From NCBI GenBank assembly GCA_040754625.1, contig JBFMCF010000003.1:1-33456 (forward strand): a DNA stretch of 33,456 nt, written 5' to 3'. Origin of the DNA: a bacterium (lineage in GTDB: Bacteria > JACRDZ01 > JAQUKH01). Both the position numbers and the translations under genes were made by a program. This document shows positions 24,948 through 33,451 of the stretch, piece after piece (the first letter of the stretch is position 1; the number at the start of each line of letters is the position of its first letter). The notes below the pieces were generated by a model. The model did not search any database. It was given only the letters and a program-made list of their open reading frames with translations, and was not told the origin of the DNA.

Positions 24948-26174
24948 ATGAAATACAGGATTTTTGTTTTTTTCTTTTTCCTCAGCAGTTTGGTTTTTGC
25001 GCAGGGAAACCAATATCAAGTAATTTTCCGGGACAACGGGAGACACGAAGAAATTGCTTCCCAAAAGATTAACGGGAGAGAATATTTCCCGCTTGATAAT
25101 TTGCAAAAAATATTTTCTCTCGGCAAAAATCTGCAACTGGCGTCGAAAAAAATAGAGTTGACTTATAAAGATAAAAAGGTCTCTTTTTTTATCGGAAGCA
25201 AAGAAGTAAGAATCGGAAGCCATATAAAACAGTTGTCTTTGCCTGCCAGGGAAGAGAAAAAAAAATATTTTTTGCCGGTTGAGGTAATAACCAAGGTTTT
25301 GCCGGAATTGCTGGCAAAGGAAATTAGTTATAAAAAAGACGACAAGGCTTTTATAGTTTTCGATAAAAAGGATGAACCTGAATCAAAATCAAAGGATGTT
25401 TTTACCGCTGTTAGACCAAAAACGGATGCTGCCGGTAAAAATGGGAATAAAACAAAATCTTTTGTTCTGCCTTCAAATAAACCAGCGATTTATACAGTGG
25501 TTTTGGACCCGGGGCACGGCGGTATTGACCCCGGGGCTATCGGTCCCACGGGATTAAAAGAAAAAAATGTTGTTTTGGATATCGCATTAAAAATAAAAAA
25601 ATTGTTAACAAAGAATTTAGGGGTCCATGTAATTTTAACAAGAGATAAGGATGAGTTTATTCCATTGCGGAAAAGAGCGGCTATTGCCAACAATGCAAAA
25701 GCCGACCTTTTTATAAGCCTGCATACTAACGCGTCCCGGCGTTCATACGCCAACGGCATAGAAGTATATTTTTTGTCCGCCGCAATGGATGATGAATCGC
25801 GCGCCGTTGCCGCATTTGAAAATGAAGCCGTAAAATATGAAAGAAAGAATAAAAAGGCGTCTGATGTTGAATTTGTGCTTTGGGATATTGTCCAGACAGA
25901 GCATATCCAGACAAGCCGCATATTGGCGGGCATTCTCGGCGAGCAGATGAAAAAAAATTTGTCATTGAGAAACCGCGGCGTAAAGTCCGCTCCGTTTCTT
26001 GTCCTGGAGGGGGCTAATTCTCCGTCGATCCTCGTAGAAATGGGTTTTATAACGAATAAACAGGAAGAAAATAACCTGAAGAAAGAAAGTATCCGCGCGG
26101 GTTATGCCCAGCAGATATTTAACGGTATTCTTGCTTTTAAGACCAAATATGAAGGTGTTGGAGGTAAAAAGTAA
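24948..26174 (+). CDS. N-acetylmuramoyl-L-alanine amidase (Amidase_3) with N-terminal beta domain
   Basis: 408 residues. Signal peptide (about 1-19, KYRIFVFFFFLSSLVFA), then a copper-amine-oxidase-N-like or AMIN-like beta domain (about 25-125), a linker, and a zinc amidase domain (about 180-402). The zinc site is readable: His in DPGHGGIDPG, Glu in LKEKNVV, His in ISLHTNAS, and the catalytic Glu in ILVEMGF. It cuts the amide between MurNAc and L-Ala in peptidoglycan, in the periplasm, usually at the division septum. The long insert 'AMDDESRAVAAFENEAVKYE' is usual for the AmiC group. The neighbours (zapA, GerMN protein, murI) fit an envelope-growth cluster. Confidence 0.93.
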   Translation: MKYRIFVFFFFLSSLVFAQGNQYQVIFRDNGRHEEIASQKINGREYFPLDNLQKIFSLGKNLQLASKKIELTYKDKKVSFFIGSKEVRIGSHIKQLSLPAREEKKKYFLPVEVITKVLPELLAKEISYKKDDKAFIVFDKKDEPESKSKDVFTAVRPKTDAAGKNGNKTKSFVLPSNKPAIYTVVLDPGHGGIDPGAIGPTGLKEKNVVLDIALKIKKLLTKNLGVHVILTRDKDEFIPLRKRAAIANNAKADLFISLHTNASRRSYANGIEVYFLSAAMDDESRAVAAFENEAVKYERKNKKASDVEFVLWDIVQTEHIQTSRILAGILGEQMKKNLSLRNRGVKSAPFLVLEGANSPSILVEMGFITNKQEENNLKKESIRAGYAQQIFNGILAFKTKYEGVGGKK

Positions 26175-26750
26175 ATGCCAAAAAAGGGCGGCGGGTCAAA
26201 AATTGTTTTTTTTGGAATTATTATCATTTTGCTGGCAGGCGCCGGGTTTTATTATATTAAATATTTTTCAAAAAGACCTAAAAAAGCTGTCCGGCCGATT
26301 TATTCAGAGACTGCTCCAAAGATAAAAGATTCAGATGAAAAGATGAAAATCAGCCTTTATTTTTCTTCTCCCGATGATGAACATCTGATTGTTGAATCCC
26401 GTGAGATTTACAGGACTGTTTCAAAAATTGACCAGATTAAACAGGCGGTTATAGCCCTGGTAGAAGGCCCGGATAAAGACCTGGACCCGGTTATTCCTGA
26501 AGGGACAGTGCTGAAAGAAGTATTTCTTGATAAAAACGGTACAGCCTATGTGGATTTCAGCGCGGAGTTTGTAAAAAACCATCCCGGCGGGAGTTCAGGC
26601 GAGATTATGACTGTTTACGGAATAGTAAACACATTGTGCGCCAATTTCCCTGAAGTTAAAAGCGTCCAGATACTTGTCGAGGGAAAAGAAATAGAAACTA
26701 TTTCCGGGCACCTGGATACACGGTATCCGTTCTCAATGAAAAATATTTAA
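26175..26750 (+). CDS. Membrane-anchored GerMN-domain protein
   Basis: 191 residues. A short basic head (MPKKGGGSK), one membrane segment (about 10-30, IVFFGIIIILLAGAGFYYIKYF), then a GerMN domain (about 55-180): 'KISLYFSSPDDEHLIVESREI', 'QIKQAVIALVEGP', 'VIPEGTVLKEVFLDKNGTAYVDFSAEFVKNHPGGSSGEIMTVYGIVNTL'. GerMN is a non-enzymatic domain first described in sporulation/germination protein GerM, but it is common in non-sporulating bacteria beside amidases and murI. The domain would lie in the periplasm. It starts directly after the amidase stop, with GGAGG about 11 bases upstream. Confidence 0.88.
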   Translation: MPKKGGGSKIVFFGIIIILLAGAGFYYIKYFSKRPKKAVRPIYSETAPKIKDSDEKMKISLYFSSPDDEHLIVESREIYRTVSKIDQIKQAVIALVEGPDKDLDPVIPEGTVLKEVFLDKNGTAYVDFSAEFVKNHPGGSSGEIMTVYGIVNTLCANFPEVKSVQILVEGKEIETISGHLDTRYPFSMKNI

Positions 26751-26754
26751 TATT

Positions 26755-27549
26755 ATGATACAACCAATCGGCATTCTGGATTCGGGAGCAGGCGGGTTGA
26801 CGATTGCAAAAGAGATTGTTAACCTCCTGCCTTTTGAAGATATAATTTATTTCGGAGATAATCTTTATTGTCCGTACGGTGATAAGACTATCGAAGAAAT
26901 ACGGAATTTATCCGCCAGGCTGGTAAAATATTTTATTGGACAAAACTGCAAACTGGTTGTGGTTGCCTGTAACACGGCCACGGTGGCCGGGATTGATTAT
27001 CTTCGTTCTAAATTCGATATTCCCCTGGTGGGTGTTGTTCCTGTTGTTAAAACCGCCGCTAATCTTACTAAAACCAATACTTTTGGCGTGATTGCCACGA
27101 AGTTTACCATTGAGAGCAATTATCAGAAGGAATTAATCCGGAAGTTCGCGCCGGATAAAAGGGTAATAAACCAGCCCTGTCCCGGAATTGTGGAGTTAAT
27201 AGAAAAGAATAATATAAAAAAAAATGAAATTGAAATAGAAGGCTTGTTGAGGAAATATTTAACTCCGCTTCTTAAAGAAAAAATAGATGTCCTGGCCCTA
27301 GGTTGCACGCATTACGCGCTTGTCCGCAATTTAATTCAAAAAATAACCGGGCCGGGTATTCATATCCTCGATTCAGGAGAAGCTGTTGCCTGCCAGGTGA
27401 AAAGAGTTTTAACAAATAATAACCAGTTAAACGGATTAAGGGAACCGGCATACAAATTTTACTGCAGCTCTTCTTCTGAAAATTTTGGTAAAATGGTAAA
27501 AACAATTTTTAAAAGTGATAAAATAGTGATTGAAAAAATCAATCCGTAA
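26755..27549 (+). CDS. murI: Glutamate racemase
   Basis: 264 residues, family length. Converts L-Glu to D-Glu for peptidoglycan precursors in the cytoplasm. Catalytic pair: Cys in [10 protein letters not shown] and Cys in [10 protein letters not shown]. Other family marks are '[16 protein letters not shown]' at the N-terminus, '[13 protein letters not shown]', and 'GVVPVVKTA'. The ATG starts 4 bases after the GerMN stop with no clear Shine-Dalgarno, so translation is probably coupled. It continues the envelope cluster. Confidence 0.97.
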   Translation: MIQPIGILDSGAGGLTIAKEIVNLLPFEDIIYFGDNLYCPYGDKTIEEIRNLSARLVKYFIGQNCKLVVVACNTATVAGIDYLRSKFDIPLVGVVPVVKTAANLTKTNTFGVIATKFTIESNYQKELIRKFAPDKRVINQPCPGIVELIEKNNIKKNEIEIEGLLRKYLTPLLKEKIDVLALGCTHYALVRNLIQKITGPGIHILDSGEAVACQVKRVLTNNNQLNGLREPAYKFYCSSSSENFGKMVKTIFKSDKIVIEKINP

Positions 27550-27569
27550 ATAGAAAGGCAGATTTTGAC

Positions 27570-28310
27570 ATGAGTAAAATTTTACGTCCGGACGGCAGAA
27601 AATACAATGAAATAAGAAAGGTAAAGGTGACCCGTAATTTTATTAAATTCGCGGAGGGGTCGGTACTTTTTGAAATGGGAGAGACAAAAGTAGTTTGTAC
27701 CGCTTCAATTGAAAATAAAGTCCCGCCTTTTTTAAGGGATTCAGGCCAGGGATGGATTTCAGCGGAATATAATATGATTCCGCGTTCCTCGGAAATAAGA
27801 ATTCCAAGAGAGGGGTTGTCCATAAAACCCAGGGGGCGGACACAGGAGATCCAGCGGATTATAGGAAGGAGCCTGCGGAGCGTGGTCAATCTTGAGAACC
27901 TGGGGGAGCGGACAATATGGCTGGATTGTGATGTTATACAGGCCGACGGAGGGACGCGGGTGGCTTCGATTACCGGATCGTTTATCGCGCTGTATGACGC
28001 TATCAGGCATGTTAAAAAGGAAGGAAAGATGAAAGACAGAATATTAAGGGATTTTATCGCGGGCGTCAGTGTAGGGAAAGAAAAAGACCAGAAACTGCTG
28101 GATCTTTGTTTTAAAGAAGATTCGGCGGTTGACCTGGATTTAAATGTTGTAATGACCGCGGGAGGCCGGTATGTGGAAATTCAGGGGACAGGGGAAAAGA
28201 GGCCGTTTGAAAAACAAGAGCTGGAAGAACTACTGGAATTGGCGGGTAAAGGCATTAGGGAGCTTATAAAGATTGAAAAAGAGGTTTTGAAAACGGAAGA
28301 ATTAATATAG
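27570..28310 (+). CDS. rph: Ribonuclease PH
   Basis: 246 residues. Trims 3' ends of tRNA precursors by phosphorolysis. Family marks: '[19 protein letters not shown]', '[17 protein letters not shown]', '[31 protein letters not shown]', and the catalytic region '[29 protein letters not shown]'. AAAGG lies about 10-12 bases before ATG 27570. It is separated from rdgB, its common partner, by a 188-bp foldback element, which may weaken or end the shared transcript. Confidence 0.97.
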   Translation: MSKILRPDGRKYNEIRKVKVTRNFIKFAEGSVLFEMGETKVVCTASIENKVPPFLRDSGQGWISAEYNMIPRSSEIRIPREGLSIKPRGRTQEIQRIIGRSLRSVVNLENLGERTIWLDCDVIQADGGTRVASITGSFIALYDAIRHVKKEGKMKDRILRDFIAGVSVGKEKDQKLLDLCFKEDSAVDLDLNVVMTAGGRYVEIQGTGEKRPFEKQELEELLELAGKGIRELIKIEKEVLKTEELI

Positions 28311-28338
28311 TGTTGTGCAGCCAATTTTAGGATAGTAG

Positions 28339-28526
28339 TATAGGGTGTTGCCTGATTTTTTGCTTTAGTCAACTTTTTTGAATAAATCTAAGGCTCATTT
28401 TGGACGATTTCCACAATCCTATCTAATAGCATTATCTTGCGTCGTGGAAATCGAAATTCCAAAATTTCGCCAAGATTTATTTACAAAAATGTTTTAATTT
28501 CGCAAAAAATCAGGCAATACCCTATA
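28339..28526. mobile_element. Foldback/MITE-like element with 25-bp terminal inverted repeats
   Basis: The left end 28339-28363 (TATAGGGTGTTGCC...) and right end 28502-28526 (...GGCAATACCCTATA) are inverted copies matching at 24 of 25 positions. Inner arms also pair: AATAAATCT (28381-28389) with AGATTTATT (28473-28481), ATTTTGGA with TCCAAAAT, and CGATTTCCAC (28405-28414) with GTGGAAATCG (28444-28453). The whole 188 bp can therefore form one long imperfect hairpin. There is no coding capacity. The ends begin and end with TATA, so a TA target duplication, as left by IS630/Tc1-type elements, is possible. Confidence 0.75.
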
Positions 28527-28551
28527 GCACATGACTAACTAAGGAGAAAAT

Positions 28552-29178
28552 TTGGATATTGTTGTGGCAACCCGGAATAAAGGGAAACTGAAAGAGATTA
28601 AGGAGATACTTAAGGGTTTAGATGTTAACCTTCTATCATTAGATGATTTTTCTGATTTGCCTGATGTAGTAGAAGATGGATTGACGTTTAAGAATAATGC
28701 GCTAAAAAAAGCGAAAATTATTTCTGAAATAACTGGATTCCCGGTTATTTCAGATGATTCGGGACTTCAGATTGATGTTTTGAACGGCCAGCCGGGAATA
28801 CATTCCGCAAGGTTCTCAGGGGATAACGCGAAAGACGCTGATAATATAAAAAAAGTCCTGGATTTAATTAAAGATGTACCGGAACAAAAAAGGACGGCAA
28901 GATTTAAAGCTGTCCTCTGTTTATATTTTTCAAAAAGGAAAGTAAAATTTACTGAAGGGACATGCGAGGGCAGGATGATTTTTGCTCCACGAGGGGAAAA
29001 TGGTTTTGGGTACGACCCTATTTTTGTCCCGAAAGGTTATAAAAAAACATTTGCGGAACTTAGTGGAAAGACAAAAAACCGTATCAGTCACAGGGCAAAG
29101 GCGATGAAGGAAATGAAGAAGATAATAGGCTCTATGGTAAAGGGTGCGGGCTCTGGGGCAAGAAAGTTTTTTTCTTAG
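28552..29178 (+). CDS. rdgB: dITP/XTP pyrophosphatase (HAM1/RdgB)
   Basis: 208 residues. Hydrolyses non-canonical purine nucleoside triphosphates such as ITP and XTP to keep them out of DNA and RNA. Family marks: 'VVATRNKGKLKEIKEIL', 'PVISDDSGLQIDVLNGQPGIHSARFSG', 'GENGFGYDPIFVPKGY', 'SHRAKAM'. The start is TTG 28552, with AAGGAG 5 bases upstream and the family's usual first residues (MDIVVATRNKGK). After AMKEMKKI, where the family normally ends, the last ~16 residues (GSMVKGAGSGARKFFS) are largely encoded by a dispersed palindromic repeat. The enzyme core is intact. Confidence 0.95.
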   Translation: MDIVVATRNKGKLKEIKEILKGLDVNLLSLDDFSDLPDVVEDGLTFKNNALKKAKIISEITGFPVISDDSGLQIDVLNGQPGIHSARFSGDNAKDADNIKKVLDLIKDVPEQKRTARFKAVLCLYFSKRKVKFTEGTCEGRMIFAPRGENGFGYDPIFVPKGYKKTFAELSGKTKNRISHRAKAMKEMKKIIGSMVKGAGSGARKFFS

Positions 29179-29232
29179 CCCCTCCCTGGGGCAGGAACCT
29201 TTTTGAGACTATACCCTTGACCCAAGACCCTT
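29140..29232. repeat. Palindromic intergenic repeat, copy 1, forming the rdgB 3' end
   Basis: Begins AAGGGTGCGGGCTCTGGGG, contains the hairpin GGGGCAAGAAA / TTTCTTAGCCCC and an alternative GCCCC/GGGGC pairing, and ends with TATACCCTTGACCCAAGACCC just before the next ATG. AAGGGT (29140-29145) pairs with ACCCTT (29213-29218). It is clearly alignable with copy 2 at 32515-32606. Confidence 0.6.
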
Positions 29233-30969
29233 ATGCGTACAATATTAGTTATTTTTTTTATAATTTTAGCCTTATTTTCTTCTACTTACGCCTTTACCTC
29301 AACAAACTTAAACGGGCAGGAAATCAATTCGGAAGAAGATATTTACCGGTTTTACCATGAAGGGTTGATAGAATATTTTGACTACCTGCGTCTTTTGGAC
29401 ATCTTTGAAAATAAGATTGATATTAATCAGGCGGGCATTGAGGATTTGCTGGATTTGCCGGGCATTGACATAAAAACAGCCGAAAGAATTATAGAATACC
29501 GTGAAAAATCAGGGGACTTTTCCAAAATTTTCGACCTTCAAAAAGTCCCATTATTATCAAAAGATGTTTATAAAAATATCAGAAACTTTGTTGATATATT
29601 TCCTTTAAAAGAGGGCGGTTTAGTCCGCGTTAAACTCGAAGAAGACCCTCTTGATGATGAAGGGCTTTATGTTTATCACAGGCTCCGGTATCAAACGCCC
29701 TGGTTCGGTTTTGGATATATTTTGGAAAGGGACGAGGAGGTTGATAATTATTCGATAGAAAACGGAAATCCAAAAAAGCAGGACGAGGAAATCAAATTCC
29801 GTTTAAAAAAGAAATATGTTTTACTTAAGGATTTTTTTGGCATAAAGAATATTACAGCGGGTGATTACACACTTAGATTCGGGAAGGGTTTGGTCATTGG
29901 GAATTCTTACAGCAGAAATAGAATCGGGATATTGCCGGACCTTTCCCTGTATGATAAATTTTTTGGGACCGCCCTGGAATTAAAAATAAATTGTGTTACA
30001 TTAACCCCTTTTTATTCAAAAAACAAGCTTAATAATAATGGTTTCCCGGATGTTTACCAGGAAGAAATAAAAGGATTAAATACAATATTTGATGTGACGA
30101 AATATTTTAATTTAGGAGGAACGTATTATAAATCCGGAATAAAAAAGGATTTCGATTTTAATCTAAACGGCTATCCGGACGGTAATGAGGCGGAAGTTTC
30201 AGGCATGGATTTTTCTTACAGGTATGGATCCTTTAGATTTTCAGGGGAAACAGCTAAAGTTAAAGGAAAAGGCGGCGGCAAATATATGGAATTATATTAT
30301 GATTTAAAAAAAGTTTTTTCTCTAATCTCTTTTCGCGATTACGCGCCGGATTTTTATAATCCCCACAGCCAGTCTTTCTCCCAGGAAGATGATGAGCCTG
30401 ATGACAGGGATGAAAGGGGATTTTATTTTGAATCAAATTTCAAATTCAGAAGGGACTTTACTATTAGAACATCTTTTGACCAATGGTCCCATCCTGGAAG
30501 AAAAATAACGGACAGGGAATTGACCGGGCAGATAAGTTATTATCCCGTATCATTTTTACGTTTATGGTTAAAACGCAGGATTAGAGGCGAAGATTTGTAC
30601 GGACAAGAAGATAAGGGAATAAAAGATTATATAGACGGAAGATTTTACATATGGAGAAAATTTGAACTGGATGTTTTTTACGGACAAAATGAAAATAAAG
30701 AATTTGGAAGTGAAAATATTGTTGATAATTTTTGGGGAACAGAAGTAAAATTAGAGAGTGATAAAAATATTTTTCTTATACGGGCAAAATTTAATGACGA
30801 TAATATTACTATCGCGGGGGATAAAAAAAGAGAATACTATTTTTACGCGAAATTAAGAGAAATCAAACAAGTTACATTAAGTTTTAGTTTTAGAGCCGTG
30901 CATTCGAGTGAAGATATTTTCCCGAATCCCGAGGAGATATACAGAATAGTTTTTGATTGTGTCTGGTAA
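29233..30969 (+). CDS. Exported helix-hairpin-helix protein with a predicted beta-barrel
   Basis: 578 residues. Signal peptide (about 1-20, RTILVIFFIILALFSSTYA). Residues about 55-115 form a ComEA-type helix-hairpin-helix pair: 'IDINQAGIEDLLDLPGIDIKTAERIIEYREKSGDF', 'DLQKVPLLSKDVYKNI'. The remainder (about 130-578) is rich in alternating aromatic strands ('YVYHRLRYQTPWFGFGYILERDE', 'YTLRFGKGLVIG', 'FRFSGETAKVKG') and ends VFDCVW, like an outer-membrane barrel. Similar HHH-plus-barrel proteins are found in Bacteroidota/Chlorobiota-type genomes; their function is not established to my knowledge. ComEA homology suggests DNA binding outside the cytoplasm, perhaps at uptake, but that is inference. 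No Shine-Dalgarno is visible; the start follows repeat copy 1. Confidence 0.72.
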   Translation: MRTILVIFFIILALFSSTYAFTSTNLNGQEINSEEDIYRFYHEGLIEYFDYLRLLDIFENKIDINQAGIEDLLDLPGIDIKTAERIIEYREKSGDFSKIFDLQKVPLLSKDVYKNIRNFVDIFPLKEGGLVRVKLEEDPLDDEGLYVYHRLRYQTPWFGFGYILERDEEVDNYSIENGNPKKQDEEIKFRLKKKYVLLKDFFGIKNITAGDYTLRFGKGLVIGNSYSRNRIGILPDLSLYDKFFGTALELKINCVTLTPFYSKNKLNNNGFPDVYQEEIKGLNTIFDVTKYFNLGGTYYKSGIKKDFDFNLNGYPDGNEAEVSGMDFSYRYGSFRFSGETAKVKGKGGGKYMELYYDLKKVFSLISFRDYAPDFYNPHSQSFSQEDDEPDDRDERGFYFESNFKFRRDFTIRTSFDQWSHPGRKITDRELTGQISYYPVSFLRLWLKRRIRGEDLYGQEDKGIKDYIDGRFYIWRKFELDVFYGQNENKEFGSENIVDNFWGTEVKLESDKNIFLIRAKFNDDNITIAGDKKREYYFYAKLREIKQVTLSFSFRAVHSSEDIFPNPEEIYRIVFDCVW

Positions 30970-30992
30970 ATGGAAAAATCTGTCCAATTAAC

Positions 30993-31021
30993 TTGACAAT
31001 GCAATCAAATTATTGTAAACT
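30993..31021 (+). promoter_or_regulatory. Promoter of the AbiE-type operon
   Basis: TTGACA (30993-30998), a 17-base spacer, TAAACT (31016-31021). The start site would be near 31028, about 35 bases before the ATG. Confidence 0.65.
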
Positions 31022-31031
31022 GTTTCCGCAG

Positions 31032-31049
31032 ATAATCATTATTGATTAT
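31032..31049. promoter_or_regulatory. Palindromic operator candidate of the AbiE-type operon
   Basis: ATAATCA, TTAT, TGATTAT: a perfect 7-base inverted repeat between the presumed start site and the AbiEi start codon. AbiEi antitoxins are known to bind inverted repeats at their own promoter. Confidence 0.5.
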
Positions 31050-31062
31050 ATAGGGAAATGAA

Positions 31063-31698
31063 ATGAATTATACAGAATTTAAAAACAAATTTCAGGGACT
31101 GCCTGTTATTTTGAGCAGAGAAGTTGAAAAGCAGGGAAAAGACAGGCAGGTCGTTCGTAATCAGCTTAACCGCTGGCAGGATAAGGAATTAATTATCAAG
31201 TTGAAGCGGGGGATGTATCTTTTGAATGAAAATGACAGGAAGATCAATCCCAGCCGCAGTTTTATTGCCAATCAGCTGTTTTGGCCTTCATATGTAAGCC
31301 TGGAATACGCGCTTGGTTTCTATGGGTTAATTCCGGAAAAAGCCGTGGATGTAACCTCGGTTACCACAAAAAAAACGTACTGTCTTGAAAATGGATTCGG
31401 CCGGTTTGTTTATCAGCACATTAAACCTTCGGGATTCAGAGGTTTCAGGAGCGTGAAAGAGGAAGGCGGGATTTCATTTTTTATCGCCGAACCCGAGAAG
31501 GCGGTAGTTGATTTTTTATATCTAAATCTCAGAAAATTCGCGCGTTCTTCAGGCGATGTGTTCAGAGATTCTTACCGTTTTCAGAATCTGGGCATATTGA
31601 GAAAAAGAAGGATTATTGAACTGGCGCGGCTTTTTGGAAATAATGGCTTAACAAAAGCTGTGCGTGAATTTTGTGATTTCATAAAAGAGGAAAATTAA
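31063..31698 (+). CDS. AbiEi-family antitoxin (type IV toxin-antitoxin)
   Basis: 211 residues. The N-terminal winged-helix part (about 1-60: 'FKNKFQGLPVILSREVEK', 'NQLNRWQDKELIIKLKRGMYLLNE') precedes the AbiEi core ('SFIANQLFWPSYVSLEYALGFYGLIPE', 'DVTSVTTKKTY', 'FFIAEPEKAVVDFLYL'). Known: AbiEi neutralises the AbiEii nucleotidyltransferase without direct complex formation and represses the operon; the pair can act in abortive phage infection. The toxin starts 3 bases downstream. It has its own promoter and a palindromic operator candidate. The weak AGGGA lies about 9 bases before the ATG. Confidence 0.88.
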   Translation: MNYTEFKNKFQGLPVILSREVEKQGKDRQVVRNQLNRWQDKELIIKLKRGMYLLNENDRKINPSRSFIANQLFWPSYVSLEYALGFYGLIPEKAVDVTSVTTKKTYCLENGFGRFVYQHIKPSGFRGFRSVKEEGGISFFIAEPEKAVVDFLYLNLRKFARSSGDVFRDSYRFQNLGILRKRRIIELARLFGNNGLTKAVREFCDFIKEEN

Positions 31699-31701
31699 AA
31701 A

Positions 31702-32505
31702 ATGATCGAAATTATTAAACAACAGTTTAGCCAAAATATGTCAACTGAAGAAAAAACCAACAGGGCGCGTGAATTTCTGCAAATTGCAGCTTTAAAGATT
31801 ATTTATGAAAAAAAGTTATTTGACAATATTACTTTTACGGGCGGCACATCTTTAAGAGTTTTGTTTAACCTGAGGCGTTTTTCAGAAGACCTTGATTTTT
31901 CGCTGTCCAAAAAGAAGGGGTATGATTTTGCTGTATTAAACTCGGAGCTTATTAACGGATTTAGCCTCCAGGGTTTGAAAGTGGAATCCTCGTTTAATGA
32001 AGAAAAAACTGTTCACAGTGCTATGTTTAAATTTACCGGATTGCTGAAAGATCTGGGGCTTTCTCCGCTGAAAGAACAAAAATTATCTATTAAAATTGAA
32101 GTTGATTCAAATCCGCCTGATGGGGGGCATATCCAGAATACTTTTGTGAATAAAATCTATCTTTTTAATGTGGCGCATTTTGATTTGCCGTCAATGTTAG
32201 CGACCAAACTGCATGCCTGTTTTTACAGAAAATTCACCAAAGGAAGAGATTTTTACGACTTTTTTTGGTATTTAGGAAATAAAATTAAGCCGAACTTCAC
32301 GCTGTTTAACAATGCTGTGTTGCAGACCGAAGGCTATAATCCGGAAATTGACGAGGGTAGTTTTAAAAAATTTCTTATGGAAAATATTGAAAAAGTGGAT
32401 TTTGATAAAGCCAAAAAAGATGTGGTGAGGTTTTTGGAAGATAAGTCTGAAATAAATCTTTTTGATTTAAAAGTACTCAAAAGTGCCATTGAATCAGTAT
32501 GGTAA
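31702..32505 (+). CDS. AbiEii/AbiGii-family nucleotidyltransferase toxin
   Basis: 267 residues. DNA polymerase beta-like nucleotidyltransferase: 'FTGGTSLRVLFNLRRFSEDLDFSL' holds the GGT(S/A)LR and DLDF catalytic motifs, and 'MLATKLHACFYRKFTKGRDFYDFFWYL' is the conserved second block (K...RDxYD). Such toxins transfer nucleotides to RNA (tRNA in studied relatives) or bind GTP, halting growth. It is full length and directly follows the AbiEi antitoxin, so the system looks intact. A palindromic repeat starts 9 bases after its stop. Confidence 0.92.
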   Translation: MIEIIKQQFSQNMSTEEKTNRAREFLQIAALKIIYEKKLFDNITFTGGTSLRVLFNLRRFSEDLDFSLSKKKGYDFAVLNSELINGFSLQGLKVESSFNEEKTVHSAMFKFTGLLKDLGLSPLKEQKLSIKIEVDSNPPDGGHIQNTFVNKIYLFNVAHFDLPSMLATKLHACFYRKFTKGRDFYDFFWYLGNKIKPNFTLFNNAVLQTEGYNPEIDEGSFKKFLMENIEKVDFDKAKKDVVRFLEDKSEINLFDLKVLKSAIESVW

Positions 32506-32514
32506 AAAAGGCTG

Positions 32515-32606
32515 AAGGGTGTAGGTTCTATGGTGAGATGGTTTTTCCCATAGGCCCTTGAGCCTTGAGCCAATACCCTTTTTGACCAAAGCCTGGAGCT
32601 AATATT
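32515..32606. repeat. Palindromic intergenic repeat, copy 2
   Basis: AAGGGTGT (32515-32522) pairs with ATACCCTT (32573-32580), GGTTC with GAGCC, and CTATGG (32528-32533) with CCATAG (32548-32553). A direct duplication, CTTGAGC CTTGAGC (32557-32570), makes a bulge on one arm. It aligns with copy 1 at 29140-29232 and, like it, stops just before a start codon. Confidence 0.6.
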
Positions 32607-33317
32607 ATGCAACCAGTGTTAAAAGTGGATAATTTAATTTCCGGTTACGGACAGCTTGAAATTGTAAAAGGAGCATCTTTAAAAGTTTCAAAGGATGAAA
32701 TTGTTTCTATAATCGGCCCGAACGGAACAGGCAAATCGACTTTATTAAAGAGCATTTTTGGATTGGTTAAAAAATTCAACGGCAGTGTTTTTTTTAATGA
32801 TAAAGATATAACAAATCTAAAGCCGTATCAAATCGTCCGGAACGGTGTATGTTTTGTCCCGCAGGATAATAATGTTTTTCAGTCATTGACTGTGAAAGAA
32901 AATCTGGATATGGGTGCTTTTGTGCGCAAGGATAATTATGATAAAAGTATAGAAGAAGTTTTTAAAATTTTCCCTCTTTTAAATAATTTTAAAGATAAAA
33001 AAGCGGGGGATTTATCCGGCGGCCAACAAAAAATGCTTGCGATAGGCATGGCTTTGATGTTAACCCCGGAGCTTTTGCTTCTTGATGAACCTTCCGCGGG
33101 CCTTGCCCCCAATATGGTTGAAGAAATGATGAGGAAGATTAAAATGATTAACAGGGAGGAAAATGTCGCTATTTTGATGGTTGAACAGAACGCAAAAAAG
33201 GCTTTGTCTGTTTCGAACCGGGGATATGTTCTTTCCATGGGCAAAAATGAGTTTGAAGATACCGGGGAGGCGCTTTTAAACAATCCGGATATCGGCAGGC
33301 TCTATCTTGGAGAATAA
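32607..33317 (+). CDS. livF: Branched-chain amino acid-type ABC transporter ATPase (LivF-like)
   Basis: 236 residues. Walker A GPNGTGKS (37-44), Q-loop in CFVPQDNNVFQSLTV, signature LSGGQQKMLAIGMAL, Walker B LLLLDEPSAGLAPNMV, switch region 'ILMVEQNAKKAL'. The phrases 'SGYGQLEIVKGASL' and 'EPSAGLAP...MVEQN' are LivF marks. LivF normally works with LivG, LivH, LivM and a binding protein to import Leu/Ile/Val or similar compounds. None of these is upstream here, and only about 140 bases remain downstream, so partners may lie beyond the window or the gene may be an orphan. No good Shine-Dalgarno is visible. Confidence 0.87.
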   Translation: MQPVLKVDNLISGYGQLEIVKGASLKVSKDEIVSIIGPNGTGKSTLLKSIFGLVKKFNGSVFFNDKDITNLKPYQIVRNGVCFVPQDNNVFQSLTVKENLDMGAFVRKDNYDKSIEEVFKIFPLLNNFKDKKAGDLSGGQQKMLAIGMALMLTPELLLLDEPSAGLAPNMVEEMMRKIKMINREENVAILMVEQNAKKALSVSNRGYVLSMGKNEFEDTGEALLNNPDIGRLYLGE

Positions 33318-33340
33318 AATATATCCTGCTTAAAAAGGAC

Positions 33341-33451
33341 TATCCCCAAAAAATAGACATAGAAAACAGTAAGTAGTTGTGAAATAAGGAATAAATAAAA
33401 AAAGGAAGTGTAAAAGCATAATTTTTTATATTTTTCAAAAAAATGGGGATA
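33341..33451. repeat. Inverted repeat at the window edge
   Basis: TATCCCCA (33341-33348) and TGGGGATA (33444-33451), each flanked by A/T runs, face each other across about 95 AT-rich, apparently non-coding bases. Similar 'xTxTCCCCA/TGGGGAxA' ends occur around IS200-like (Y1-transposase) elements, but no transposase is visible before the window ends. Confidence 0.35.
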
